From DASQHW01 sp963837155 (GTDB taxonomy: Bacteria; Actinomycetota; Acidimicrobiia; IMCC26256; PALSA-610), in NCBI GenBank assembly GCA_963837155.1, contig CAWIMB010000001.1:992001-1056000 (forward strand): a DNA stretch of 64,000 bases. Direction: 5' to 3'. Below the pieces are notes generated by a model. It was not told the origin of the DNA. It did not search any database and was given only the letters and a program-made list of their open reading frames with translations. This document shows, piece by piece, positions 53,847 to 61,460 of the stretch. Each line of letters opens with the position of its first letter. The stretch's first letter is position 1. Made by a program: the position numbers and the translations under genes.

Positions 53847-55070
53847 ATGTCCGTACGCCGCATCGCCGTCTTCTCGATGCACACTTCCCCGCTTGCCCAA
53901 CCGGGTTCAGGCGATGGCGGCGGAATGAACGTGTACGTCCGTGCGCTCGCGTCGGCGCTGGCACGTGCGGGCGTCGAATGCGATGTGTACACCCGTGCCG
54001 AGTCGCGGACTCAGCCCGCGATCGTGCAAGTCGAACCGGGCTTCCGTGTCTTGCACGTCGACGCCGGGCCTCGCGTTCCGGTTCCCAAGCACGCGCTCCA
54101 CGACCTGGTCGATCCGTTCGTCGACGCGTCGCTGGCCCGCATGCTCGAGCAGGACCCGGTCGAGGTGTTGCACGGCAACTACTGGCTGTCGGGCGCGGTT
54201 GCGCATCGCTTGAAGCATTTGCTTGACCTGCCACTCGTTGCGACGTTCCACACGCTGGCCCGGGTGAAGGCCGACGCGGGCATCGACGACGATCCGGAGC
54301 ATCGATCGCGCGTCGAGCACGAGGTTGTCGCGTGCGCGGATCTGATGCTCGCGTCGACATGGGACGAACGCGCACAGCTCTCTGGGCTGTACGACGCCGA
54401 CCCGCAACGCATCGAAGTCGTGCCTCCGGGCGTCGACCATCTCGTGTTCTCTCCCGGTGATCGCGACGCGGCTCGCCGTCGCTTCGGCATCGACGCCCGC
54501 CGTGTCCTGCTCTTCGTCGGTCGCATCCAGCCGTTGAAGGGCATCGATCTCGCGGTGCGATGTCTCGCAACGCTCGACGACCCTTCGGTCACCCTGGTTG
54601 TCGTCGGCGGCCCAAGCGGCAACGACGGCGAGCACGAGTTGCAGCGGGTGCGCGCGCTGGCCGGCGACCTCGGTGTCGCGCAACAGATCCGTTGGGTGCG
54701 CCCCCAACGGCACGAGCGGCTTCCCGACTATTACCGGGCCGCCGACGTGTGCCTGATGCCGTCGCACGCCGAGTCCTTCGGGCTGGTGGCGCTCGAAGCG
54801 GCGGCGTGCGGCACGCCCGTCGTCGCCGCAGCTGTCGGCGGCCTGCGCTCGCTCGTCGATCACGACGAGACGGGCTTCCTCATCGAAGGGCGCGACCCCG
54901 CCGACTACGCCGGACCCGTCGAGAAGCTGCTGTCATTCGATCAGCTGCGCGTCGAGATGGGTTCCACCGCAGCCGCGCGCTCGTTGCGCTACTCGTGGAG
55001 CATGACTGCGGCGCGCTTGCGGCGGCTCTACACCGACTTGGTCGCACGCGCGCTCGTCCGCTGCGACTGA
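53847..55070 (+). CDS. mshA: D-inositol-3-phosphate glycosyltransferase (mycothiol synthesis)
   Basis: A 407-residue GT4 enzyme making GlcNAc-inositol-phosphate, the first step of mycothiol synthesis. The diagnostic N-terminus FSMHTSPLAQPGSGDGGGMN, then LHGNYWLSGAVAHRL, ATFHTLARVKAD, VVPPGVDHLVFSPGD, LLFVGRIQPLKGIDLAVR, and SHAESFGLVALEAAACGTPVV (E-x7-E) match MshA closely. The following YbjN gene preserves the mshA-ybjN order known in mycobacteria. It is intact, and it supports placement among actinobacteria. Confidence 0.92.
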   Translation: MSVRRIAVFSMHTSPLAQPGSGDGGGMNVYVRALASALARAGVECDVYTRAESRTQPAIVQVEPGFRVLHVDAGPRVPVPKHALHDLVDPFVDASLARMLEQDPVEVLHGNYWLSGAVAHRLKHLLDLPLVATFHTLARVKADAGIDDDPEHRSRVEHEVVACADLMLASTWDERAQLSGLYDADPQRIEVVPPGVDHLVFSPGDRDAARRRFGIDARRVLLFVGRIQPLKGIDLAVRCLATLDDPSVTLVVVGGPSGNDGEHELQRVRALAGDLGVAQQIRWVRPQRHERLPDYYRAADVCLMPSHAESFGLVALEAAACGTPVVAAAVGGLRSLVDHDETGFLIEGRDPADYAGPVEKLLSFDQLRVEMGSTAAARSLRYSWSMTAARLRRLYTDLVARALVRCD

Positions 55071-55076
55071 CCGCAG

Positions 55077-55550
55077 GTGCAGGACGGCCGCGAGCCCGGT
55101 GATCGACCGCTCGATCCCGAGGTGTGGCGCGCCAAGCACGACCTGATCGCCGCGCATCTCGAAGGGCCCGTGCGCGGCGAGGAATGGATGCAGACCGTCG
55201 AGTACGACGCGGAGATCCCGCGTTGGTACGTGCGTTTCGGATGCGAGGGACGCGACGCGGCGACGATCTACTTCGATCTGCATCAGCGCACGCTGCGCTA
55301 CGAGGTGTACTTCATGCCGGACCCACCGGCCCATCACGAAGAGCTGTATCGGTTCTTGTTGCAGCGGAACCACGCGACCTACGCCGCGCACTTCTCGATC
55401 GGTCCTGACGGCGACATCTATCTCGTCGGTCGCGTGCTGCTCGAGCACCTCGATGTCGACGAGCTCGACCGCATCATCGGTGTGCTCTACGAGCTCGTCG
55501 AGCGATGGTTCCAGCCCGCGATCCGGCTGGGCTTCGGCAAACGAAGCTAG
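55077..55550 (+). CDS. YbjN-domain protein
   Basis: A 157-residue YbjN-family protein (type III secretion chaperone-like α/β fold). It has GEEWMQTVEYDAEIPRWYVR, LRYEVYFMPDPPAHHEELYR, FLLQRNHATYAAHFSIGPDG and LDRIIGVLYELVERWFQPAI. In mycobacteria the gene after mshA encodes the same family. Its role is not established. The GTG start lies 6 bp after the mshA stop. Confidence 0.85.
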   Translation: MQDGREPGDRPLDPEVWRAKHDLIAAHLEGPVRGEEWMQTVEYDAEIPRWYVRFGCEGRDAATIYFDLHQRTLRYEVYFMPDPPAHHEELYRFLLQRNHATYAAHFSIGPDGDIYLVGRVLLEHLDVDELDRIIGVLYELVERWFQPAIRLGFGKRS

Positions 55551-55570
55551 AACATGAGTGTGTAAGAAAT

Positions 55571-55584
55571 ACATCTCAAGATGT
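55571..55584. promoter_or_regulatory. Perfect palindrome, candidate operator upstream of proC
   Basis: ACATCT-CA-AGATGT, a perfect inverted repeat in a locally AT-rich patch that stands out from its GC-rich surroundings. It ends just before the candidate -35 box. The size and symmetry suit a dimeric regulator such as a MarR-type protein. The regulator is unknown. Confidence 0.5.
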
Positions 55585-55585
55585 C

Positions 55586-55615
55586 TTGTAGTGCGCTGAG
55601 GCTCCGTGCTACCGT
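55586..55615 (+). promoter_or_regulatory. Candidate proC promoter
   Basis: TTGTAG at 55586-55591 and TACCGT at 55610-55615 with an 18-bp spacer fit a vegetative actinobacterial promoter, the -10 better than the -35. Transcription would start near 55622, leaving a leader of about 150 nt before the proC ATG. Confidence 0.5.
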
Positions 55616-55627
55616 TCGATCGTCGAC

Positions 55628-55720
55628 GGGCCCGAGGTGCGGGAGGGTCGGCCCCGCTCGGGGAAGTGCGGGGCTCGGTCCGAAGGTTCCTCGGGCCCCC
55701 GCGCGTCACCCCGCACCTCG
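55628..55720 (+). promoter_or_regulatory. Structured proC leader with mutually exclusive hairpins
   Basis: Two perfect long-range pairings share bases: GGGCCCGAGG (55628-55637) with CCTCGGGCCC (55689-55698), and CGAGGTGCGGG (55633-55643) with CCCGCACCTCG (55710-55720). They overlap at 55633-55637, so only one can form at a time. A nested hairpin (GCCCCGC 55651-55657 with GCGGGGC 55668-55674) lies within both. The layout suits a switch or attenuator, but no known riboswitch class is recognised. Confidence 0.45.
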
Positions 55721-55773
55721 CGTGCGGCGGCAGACGAACGAGATCCCCTCGACGCGGGGTTACCCTCGCGACG

Positions 55774-56577
55774 ATGTCGCGCATAGCGCTGCTCGGCGGC
55801 GGAAAGATGGGCGCGGCGCTCGTCGGCGGGCTGCTCGACGCCGGTTGGGACGCCGATGCGTTGTCGATCGCCGAGATCGACGGCGAGCGGCGTGTCGCCC
55901 TCGAGCAGCAGTTCCCGAAGGTACGGGTCGTGCCCAGCGCGGCCTGGGCAGTTGCCGACGCGGATGTCGTGATCGTGGCCGTGAAACCGGCCGATGTCCC
56001 CGCGACGCTCGAAACCGCGCTCCCGGCGCTCGGTGCCGAAACGCTGGTGCTGTCGATCGCGGCGGGCGTCACGATCGCGACGATCGAAGGCCTCGCTCCG
56101 GACCGCCCGGTGGTACGGGCGATGCCGAACACGCCCGCGGTCGTCGGCGTCGGGGCCTCGGCAATCGCGCCCGGCACGCACGCGCGCGCCGATCATCTCG
56201 AGCTCGCGGAGCGGCTCCTCGGTGCGGTCGGCGTCGTCGTGCGCGTCGACGAACCTTCCCTTGACGCAGTCACCGGACTCTCGGGCTCCGGGCCCGCGTA
56301 CGTGTTCCTGGTCGCGGAGGCGCTGATCGAGGCCGGGGTGCTCGTCGGGCTCCCGCGCAACGTCGCCGAAGAGCTGGTGGTGCAGACGCTCCTCGGGTCG
56401 GCGACACTGCTCGCCCGTGACGACGCCGGGCCTGAGGCACTGCGCGCCGCCGTGACATCGCCGGGGGGCACCACCGCGGCCGGGTTGCGAGAGCTGGAAG
56501 CGCATGGCGTGCGCGCGGCGATCCTCGACGCGGTCGCGGCCGCGACCCGCCGGTCGCGCGAGCTCGGCGGAGGGTGA
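55774..56577 (+). CDS. proC: Pyrroline-5-carboxylate reductase
   Basis: A 267-residue enzyme reducing pyrroline-5-carboxylate to proline with NAD(P)H. It shows RIALLGGGKMGAALVGGLL, VVIVAVKPADVPATL, PVVRAMPNTPAVVGVGASAI, the signature GLSGSGPAYVFLVAEALIEA, and TSPGGTTAAGLRELEAHGVR. It is intact. The ATG at 55774 lies 54 nt after the structured leader element. In mycobacteria proC is also followed closely by a small excisionase-like regulator, as here. Confidence 0.94.
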   Translation: MSRIALLGGGKMGAALVGGLLDAGWDADALSIAEIDGERRVALEQQFPKVRVVPSAAWAVADADVVIVAVKPADVPATLETALPALGAETLVLSIAAGVTIATIEGLAPDRPVVRAMPNTPAVVGVGASAIAPGTHARADHLELAERLLGAVGVVVRVDEPSLDAVTGLSGSGPAYVFLVAEALIEAGVLVGLPRNVAEELVVQTLLGSATLLARDDAGPEALRAAVTSPGGTTAAGLRELEAHGVRAAILDAVAAATRRSRELGGG

Positions 56578-56664
56578 GCTTGCGCACGTGAGCCAGGCGC
56601 ACGCTGCAAGCCCGGGCGGATGCGTGACGGAACGTTGTGGTGGAGGGCTGGAGGCGGAAGCCGC

Positions 56665-57477
56665 ATGAGCAGGGCTCGGAACCGGCCGCCCAAGCTCGAG
56701 CCGCACATCGGTGAGGTGCACCGAGCCCCGCCGGCAACCCCCGAACAGCTGCTCGAGCGAGCCAAGGTCGCGGGCGGGTCCGGCCCGCCCGGGCCCACCG
56801 AGCTCCGCCGATTCGTCGAACGAATCGTCGCGTGCGACCGGCACGCGCTGGGCGAGCTGCAACCCATCCCGGCGCTCACGATGCACGATGCCTGGGCCGC
56901 GTTCACCGAGGTGTTCGGGGCGACGCCCGAGCACCCGGCGATCGACCCGGCCCGCACACTCGCGGCGGTGCGCCGGGCCGCGCTGCGGGTCCGCGCGGTT
57001 GGTGCGGCCGGCGGCCGCATCGCGGTCGCGACGGCCGCCCCCGCGTCGTTGCTCCCGCTACATCTCGCTTTGGTGCGGGTCGCCCGGGCGGCGGGGGGCG
57101 ACGTCGCTGACCTCGCCGACGTCGGCCCGATCCGGGCCGACGGCCGCGCCTCCCGGTTCCTCCGATGGTTCGACGGCGTCGCCGCAGTCACCGATGGCCA
57201 TGCCCTCTGCGCGACCCGCGACGGCGAGGCTGCACGCGAGTGGATCTTCGTGCTCCCCCGGCCGGCGCTCGTGATCAGCGACGGGCCGTTCGCGGAGGTC
57301 GCATGGGAGGCCGGCGTCGAGGTCGTCGCGTTCGCGGGCCTCGATCGTGGTGGCTTGGCGATCGCGGCGGCGCGGGGTCAGCGGTGCACGCTCGTCCCGC
57401 TCCGAACCGACCGCGCGCCCCGGGCTTACGCGAGCGTGATCAGTGGTTTCGAAGCGGCAGACGACCGGACCGACTGA
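56665..57477 (+). CDS. Conserved protein of unknown function
   Basis: A 270-residue protein that I do not recognise with confidence. The N-terminal ~90 residues are basic and helical, with a short DPARTLAAVRRAALRVRAVG helix. The rest looks α/β: GGRIAVATAAPASLLPLHLA, VADLADVGPIRADGRASRFL, DGVAAVTDGHALCATRDGEA, WIFVLPRPALVISDGPFAEV. This could be a Rossmann-like or periplasmic-binding-like fold. No catalytic motif, signal peptide or membrane helix is clear. A GGAGGCGGAAG ribosome-binding site precedes the ATG at 56665; an in-frame ATG at 56620 is an alternative. Confidence 0.65.
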   Translation: MSRARNRPPKLEPHIGEVHRAPPATPEQLLERAKVAGGSGPPGPTELRRFVERIVACDRHALGELQPIPALTMHDAWAAFTEVFGATPEHPAIDPARTLAAVRRAALRVRAVGAAGGRIAVATAAPASLLPLHLALVRVARAAGGDVADLADVGPIRADGRASRFLRWFDGVAAVTDGHALCATRDGEAAREWIFVLPRPALVISDGPFAEVAWEAGVEVVAFAGLDRGGLAIAAARGQRCTLVPLRTDRAPRAYASVISGFEAADDRTD

Positions 57478-57517
57478 TCCCGAAATGTGACCTCTCACAC
57501 TCCACGGGAGTTGACCC

Positions 57518-57547
57518 TCGACAACTTCGAGCGCACCGGCGTACGCT
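57518..57547 (+). promoter_or_regulatory. Candidate promoter of the BldC-like gene
   Basis: TCGACA at 57518-57523 and TACGCT at 57542-57547 with an 18-bp spacer give a plausible vegetative promoter. A purine-rich GGAGTAGGGAG follows as ribosome-binding site before the GTG at 57579. A small dyad CTCGA/TCGAG overlaps the -35 region. Confidence 0.45.
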
Positions 57548-57578
57548 CGTGTCTGGGCTGGAGTAGGGAGTTCTCCGC

Positions 57579-57773
57579 GTGGGCAACGGTTTGAGCAAGG
57601 CGCGCTTTCTGACAGTGCAGGAAGTGGCCGATCTGATGAGAGTGTCGTCGATGACCGTGTATCGGCTCATCAAGGCCGGCGAGTTGTCGGCCGTGCGCGT
57701 CGGTCGATCGTTCCGGGTTTCGGAACCCGACGTCGACGCGTATCTGGCATCTCGGTACACACAAGCCGGCTAG
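57579..57773 (+). CDS. BldC/excisionase-like small DNA-binding protein
   Basis: A 64-residue MerR-like winged helix protein. FLTVQEVADLMRVSSMTVYR is the helix-turn-helix, and LIKAGELSAVRVGRSFRVSE is the wing. It belongs to the AlpA/Xis/BldC class, small regulators that in Streptomyces (BldC) control development by multimerising on direct repeats. In mycobacteria an orthologous short gene also follows proC. No integrase or phage genes are near, so a chromosomal regulator rather than an excisionase is likely. Confidence 0.85.
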   Translation: MGNGLSKARFLTVQEVADLMRVSSMTVYRLIKAGELSAVRVGRSFRVSEPDVDAYLASRYTQAG

Positions 57774-57820
57774 TCGCCGGCTGCTGGAGTCAGGAGCGCC
57801 GACGGGTACCGTCGGAGGCG

Positions 57821-58645
57821 GTGTCATCTTCGCCGCGTCCGCCGTTCGTGTCGTTTCTCTCTGACTATGGCCGCACCGATGAATTCGTCGGCGTGTGCCA
57901 TGCGGTGATGCTCGACGTCGTTCCGGAGTTGCGGATCGTCGACGTCACCCACGACATCCCGGCGTTCGACATTCGCGCGGGGGCGCTCGCGCTCGTGCGC
58001 GCGGTGCAGTACCTCCCGGACGGTGTGGTCCTGGCGATCGTCGACCCGGGCGTCGGCACCGAGCGGCGTTGCATCGCGGTCGAGGTGGACGGCGGGGTCC
58101 TCGTGGGCCCGGACAACGGATTGCTCGCCCCGGCCGTGGCGATGCTCGGTGGCGTCCGGCACGTAGTCGCGCTCGACAACCCGAAGTATCAGCTGCCGGC
58201 TCCGGGACCGACCTTCGCCGGGCGCGACGTCATGGCACCCGCGGCCGCGCACCTCGCGGCCGGCCTCCCGATCGGCGACCTCGGGCCCGACGTCGACCCG
58301 GCGACGCTGGCACCCGGCCTCGTGCCGTTGCCGCGCGAAGACGACGACGGCACGATCGTCGGCGAAGTGCTGTGGGTCGACCGGTACGGCAACTGCCAGC
58401 TCAACGTGGCTCCCGACCAGCTGTCCGCGCGGGGAGTCGAACCCGGGGGCATCGTCGGGGTTCGCATCGGTGAGGACGAGCGCCGGGCCCGGTGGGTGCG
58501 CACGTTCGCCGAAGCGAAGCCGTCGGAGCTCGTGGTCCTGATCGATGCGTACGGCATGTGCGCGCTCGCCTTCGACCAGCGCTCGGCCGCGACACAGCTG
58601 AAGCTCCGCGCCGGCCGCGCCGTGACGATCGTGACGCCGGAATGA
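57821..58645 (+). CDS. SAM hydroxide adenosyltransferase (DUF62/chlorinase-fluorinase family)
   Basis: A 274-residue member of the SAM-hydrolysing DUF62 family, which converts SAM to adenosine and methionine. FVSFLSDYGRTDEFVGVCHA, IVDVTHDIPAFDIRAGALAL, AIVDPGVGTERRCIAVEV and VGPDNGLLAPAVAML are family blocks. The Asp and Arg of the usual catalytic triad are present. Where most members have TFHGRD, this protein has TFAGRD, so the triad His appears to be Ala. It may be less active or use another residue. The start is GTG 57821. Its stop overlaps the ATG of a tiny membrane peptide. Confidence 0.87.
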   Translation: MSSSPRPPFVSFLSDYGRTDEFVGVCHAVMLDVVPELRIVDVTHDIPAFDIRAGALALVRAVQYLPDGVVLAIVDPGVGTERRCIAVEVDGGVLVGPDNGLLAPAVAMLGGVRHVVALDNPKYQLPAPGPTFAGRDVMAPAAAHLAAGLPIGDLGPDVDPATLAPGLVPLPREDDDGTIVGEVLWVDRYGNCQLNVAPDQLSARGVEPGGIVGVRIGEDERRARWVRTFAEAKPSELVVLIDAYGMCALAFDQRSAATQLKLRAGRAVTIVTPE

Positions 58646-58734
58646 GGTGGGGAACGAGCATCGTGCTCGCGGGACTGCTCGTACTGATCCTGGTCGCGGC
58701 GGTCGCGCAATTCATTTTCAAAGTCGGCGGCTAA
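58642..58734 (+). CDS. 30-residue single-pass membrane peptide
   Basis: The ATG overlaps the stop of the SAM-hydrolase gene (ATGA). The product begins MRWGTSIVLAGLL and consists almost wholly of one hydrophobic helix (residues ~6-26), ending FIFKVGG. Coupling by overlap and a clean hydrophobic helix with charged ends argue that it is translated. No function is known. It could anchor or regulate a partner in the membrane. Confidence 0.6.
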   Translation: MRWGTSIVLAGLLVLILVAAVAQFIFKVGG

Positions 58735-58756
58735 GGACGCGGCGTGGAAGGGAGGA

Positions 58757-58844
58757 GTGCGGGGGGTCCGTAGCCGACCTGGGGGGTGGGTGGGGGACGC
58801 CGGAGCGCAGCGGAGGCGTCCGGTCGGCGGAGGACCCCCCGCAC
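58757..58844 (+). other. Long nested inverted repeat
   Basis: GTGCGGGGGGTCC (58757-58769) pairs perfectly with GGACCCCCCGCAC (58832-58844). Inside, GGACGCC (58795-58801) pairs with GGCGTCC (58815-58821). It begins 23 bp after the small membrane peptide gene. As RNA it would be very stable and may end the upstream transcription unit, though no T-run follows. Confidence 0.55.
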
Positions 58845-58860
58845 CCGGACCACCTAGCGA

Positions 58861-58892
58861 AAAAAAGGAGCCCGGCTCTGTGAGCCGGGCTC
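58861..58892 (-). terminator. Intrinsic terminator reading the minus strand
   Basis: A perfect 10-bp stem (GAGCCCGGCT at 58868-58877 and AGCCGGGCTC at 58883-58892, 5-base loop) is preceded on the plus strand by a run of seven As. It therefore reads as a stem plus CTTTTTTT on the minus strand. No annotated minus-strand gene ends here. Confidence 0.65.
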
Positions 58893-59207
58893 TACCAACA
58901 TCAAGGTTCCGGCCGCAGTTGCAGACGTTTCTGGGGCGGGCTGGGAGGCTACGTTGCGTGGACGCTCCGGGTATCCCCGTTGCGACCACACGCCCACACC
59001 CGCGACCGGAACCTAGATCTTGGGCGGAGGCGGCCGGCGTGCCGTCGAGACTGCCGGTTGTTCCAGCCCCCCGCCGGTGTTCCGGTCGCCCTCGCTGTAA
59101 GACAGATAACGACACCCAGAGCGTCGGTCTTAAGCGACATGCGCCACTCTGCGTGGTCAACCCCGAAGACGGGCCTCGCACTCGGTGGACACGTAGCCTC
59201 CGCGGTC
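58893..59207. other. Intergenic region of about 315 bp, possible minus-strand small RNA
   Basis: No convincing protein gene is seen. On the minus strand a TTGACC hexamer (59155-59160) lies about 265 bp upstream of the intrinsic terminator at 58861-58892, which would bound a small RNA of roughly 230 nt. No good -10 box is evident. It does not match tmRNA, RNase P RNA or SRP RNA signatures I know. Confidence 0.35.
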
Positions 59208-60728
59208 GTGAACCTCGCCGAGGCGCTGCTCCGGACGGCAACCGACGATCCGGGTCGGGTCGCCCTCGCCGGTCGGACCGAGCCGGAGCCGGTGACCTAC
59301 GGCCAGCTGGCCCGCCGCTCGGGCGCGCAGGCCTCCCGCATCGGCGCGTCCGTCTCGCCCGGCGACCGGGTTGCGATCGTCGCGGGGAACGAGACCGCGT
59401 TCGTGGTCGCGTATCTCGCGGCGATGCGGACCGGGGCGGTCGCCGTGCCCTTGAACGTCGCGTCGCCGTCGCAGGAACTGGCCGGGGAGCTCGCGGCCGT
59501 GTCACCGTCGATCGTCGTCGCGTCGCCGGCCCACGCCGACCTCGCTCGCCGCGCGGTTTCCCAATACGACGCGTCGATGACGGTGCTCGTCCTCGAAAGC
59601 TCGGAGGAAGATGGCGAACAGCTCGCGCCCGTGCCGCGCGATACGAGCGATCTTGCCGTGCTGTTGTTCACCGCCGGTACGGGCGGCGCGCCCAAGCCGG
59701 CCATGCTCACGCACGGCTCATTGTTGGCGAACATCGAGCAGATGCAGTCGCATCCCGGTTTGCGCCTGACGCACGATGACGTCGCGCTCGGCGTGCTGCC
59801 GCTCTTCCACGTGTACGGGCTCAACGTCACGCTCGGGCTGGCACTGTTCGCCGGTGCCGCCGTGTCGCTCGTTGATCACTTCCACCCGACCGAGACATTG
59901 ACGCGCGTTCGCGACGACGCGGTCACCGTGATCGCGGGCGTGCCCGCGATCTTCGCGGCGTGGCTCGCGCTCGACGAGCAAAGCGCGCCGGCAGACGTCT
60001 TCGCGCGGGTGCGTCTGTGCGTGTCGGGCGCGACTGCACTCCCGCCCGAGATCGTCGAGGGCATGCGCGACCGGTTCGGTGTCGTGGTTCATGACGGCTA
60101 CGGCCTCACCGAGGCATCGCCGGTCGTCACGACGACGGCTGTCGTCGCGCAGCCGCGGCCCGGTTCGATCGGGCCTCCGCTCCCCGGCGTCGAAGTGCGG
60201 CTGCTCGACACCGACGGGCAACCTGTGCTCGAAGGCGATCCGGGCGACATCGTCGTGCGCGGCCCGAACGTTTTCGCGGGATACTGGAACGATCCCGAAA
60301 CGACAAAGGCGGTGTTGGTCGACGGCTGGCTGCACACCGGCGACGTCGGGGTCGCCGACGCCGACGGATGGTTGACGCTCGTCGACCGCGCCAAGGACAT
60401 CATCATCGTCTCGGGATTCAACGTGTATCCGGGTGAGGTCGAGGAGGTGCTGCGGGCGCATCCGGATGTCGATGACGTTGCAGTCGTCGGTGAACCGCAC
60501 CCGCGCACGGGCGAGACCGTTGTCGCGTACGTCGTCGGGCGCGCTGGCGTCGCGCCCGATCCGGTCGAGCTGTTGCGTCACGCCGGCCGGCGGCTCGCGC
60601 GTTACAAATTGCCGACGCGCGTCGAGGTGGTTGACGCGTTGCCGCGGACACTCGCCGGCAAGGTCGTTCGGCGCGCGCTCGCGGAGCGGACGAGCCGGCC
60701 GCCCGACGCGACGACGAAGCCGGCGTAG
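59208..60728 (+). CDS. AMP-dependent acyl-CoA synthetase/ligase
   Basis: A 506-residue ANL-superfamily adenylating enzyme, activating a carboxylic acid as acyl-AMP and then usually acyl-CoA. It shows LLFTAGTGGAPKPAMLTHGS (P-loop), VLPLFHVYGLNVTLGLALFA, VHDGYGLTEASPVVTTTAVV, LHTGDVGVADADGWLTLVDR, KDIIIVSGFNVYPGEVEEVL (hinge) and the catalytic Lys in LPRTLAGKVVRRAL. The P-loop departs from the usual TSGTTGxPKG (Gly after PK is Pro). The GTG at 59208 is chosen because upstream codons lack family character. Its end overlaps a convergent membrane-protein gene by 127 bp. Confidence 0.86.
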   Translation: MNLAEALLRTATDDPGRVALAGRTEPEPVTYGQLARRSGAQASRIGASVSPGDRVAIVAGNETAFVVAYLAAMRTGAVAVPLNVASPSQELAGELAAVSPSIVVASPAHADLARRAVSQYDASMTVLVLESSEEDGEQLAPVPRDTSDLAVLLFTAGTGGAPKPAMLTHGSLLANIEQMQSHPGLRLTHDDVALGVLPLFHVYGLNVTLGLALFAGAAVSLVDHFHPTETLTRVRDDAVTVIAGVPAIFAAWLALDEQSAPADVFARVRLCVSGATALPPEIVEGMRDRFGVVVHDGYGLTEASPVVTTTAVVAQPRPGSIGPPLPGVEVRLLDTDGQPVLEGDPGDIVVRGPNVFAGYWNDPETTKAVLVDGWLHTGDVGVADADGWLTLVDRAKDIIIVSGFNVYPGEVEEVLRAHPDVDDVAVVGEPHPRTGETVVAYVVGRAGVAPDPVELLRHAGRRLARYKLPTRVEVVDALPRTLAGKVVRRALAERTSRPPDATTKPA

Positions 60729-61366
60729 ATCACCGCGATCCCGGCGGCGAGCGAGATGACGAAGCTCTCGTCGTGGCCGATCGAGCCCTGCAGCAGGCCA
60801 CCGCTCGACAGGATCAGCGTGCCGAGCGCAATCAACGCGTTGCCACTCGCGAGACCACCGGAGCCCGGCGCGCGTTTGCGTGCGAAGCGCACCGCGGACC
60901 ACGCCGCGCCGGCGAACACGACGACGGCGCCGAGACCGCTGCCGGCCGCGGCGAGGATGCGTGGCAACGCGTCGAAGTGTTCCTTGCCGACGGGGATGCC
61001 GCCCTCGGGTTCGATCGTCCCGTGAATGGGGGCGGCCAGGATCACGCCGAGCGCCATGCCCGAAAAGACCAGCAGCACGGCACGCACGCGGTTGCCGATC
61101 GGCCGCCCGAACAGGAGATACACGGTGCCCAGCGCGAGCCACGGCACGTTGAGGATGGCGCCCAGCAGATAGAACGCGCGGAACGTACCGTCGTCCCATT
61201 GCGTGCCCTCGCCCATTGCGAGCGTGGCGGAGGCCAACGCGAACAGCGCCAGCGCGAACGTCCAGGCGGCCTGGTGCGGCGCCTTCGAGCGCGACCAGCG
61301 CACCGCCGTGGCCTGGGCGAACACCGTGGCGATCGCAGTGGCGAGAAAGGCGAGACCGGCGACCAT
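60602..61366 (-). CDS. Multi-pass membrane protein of unknown function
   Basis: A 254-residue integral membrane protein with about seven hydrophobic helices, for example GLAFLATAIATVFAQATAV, AWTFALALFALASATLAMG, RAFYLLGAILNVPWLALGTV, AVLLVFSGMALGVILAAPIH and LGAVVVFAGAAWSAVRF. A short extracytoplasmic loop carries GTIEPEGGIPVGKEHFDALP. I do not recognise a named family. The last ~42 residues lie under the convergent ligase gene, and this C-terminus (polar, basic) may be distorted by an indel. It is divergent from rex, so the Rex operator between them could regulate it too. Confidence 0.65.
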   Translation of the reverse strand: MVAGLAFLATAIATVFAQATAVRWSRSKAPHQAAWTFALALFALASATLAMGEGTQWDDGTFRAFYLLGAILNVPWLALGTVYLLFGRPIGNRVRAVLLVFSGMALGVILAAPIHGTIEPEGGIPVGKEHFDALPRILAAAGSGLGAVVVFAGAAWSAVRFARKRAPGSGGLASGNALIALGTLILSSGGLLQGSIGHDESFVISLAAGIAVIYAGFVVASGGRLVRSASARRTTLPASVRGNASTTSTRVGNL

Positions 61367-61460
61367 TTCGGGGCGAAATTAGCCGCCGCGTCTTTCCCAC
61401 CCGCTCCCTGCGATGCGCGGCCTCCGGCGTCCAAATCTCCAGTCCGCTTCCCGCCCCACA

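Noticed and set aside
57579..57773. Phage excisionase / sign of a prophage
   Set aside because: The small helix-turn-helix protein resembles excisionases, but no integrase, attachment-site duplication or phage gene is near, and the proC linkage fits a chromosomal BldC-like regulator.
58893..59207. tmRNA, RNase P RNA or SRP RNA in the gene-free stretch
   Set aside because: Neither strand shows the tag-peptide frame, the GAGGAAAGUCC-type conserved region or the SRP GGAAGCA-type loop, so only an unspecified small RNA is suggested.
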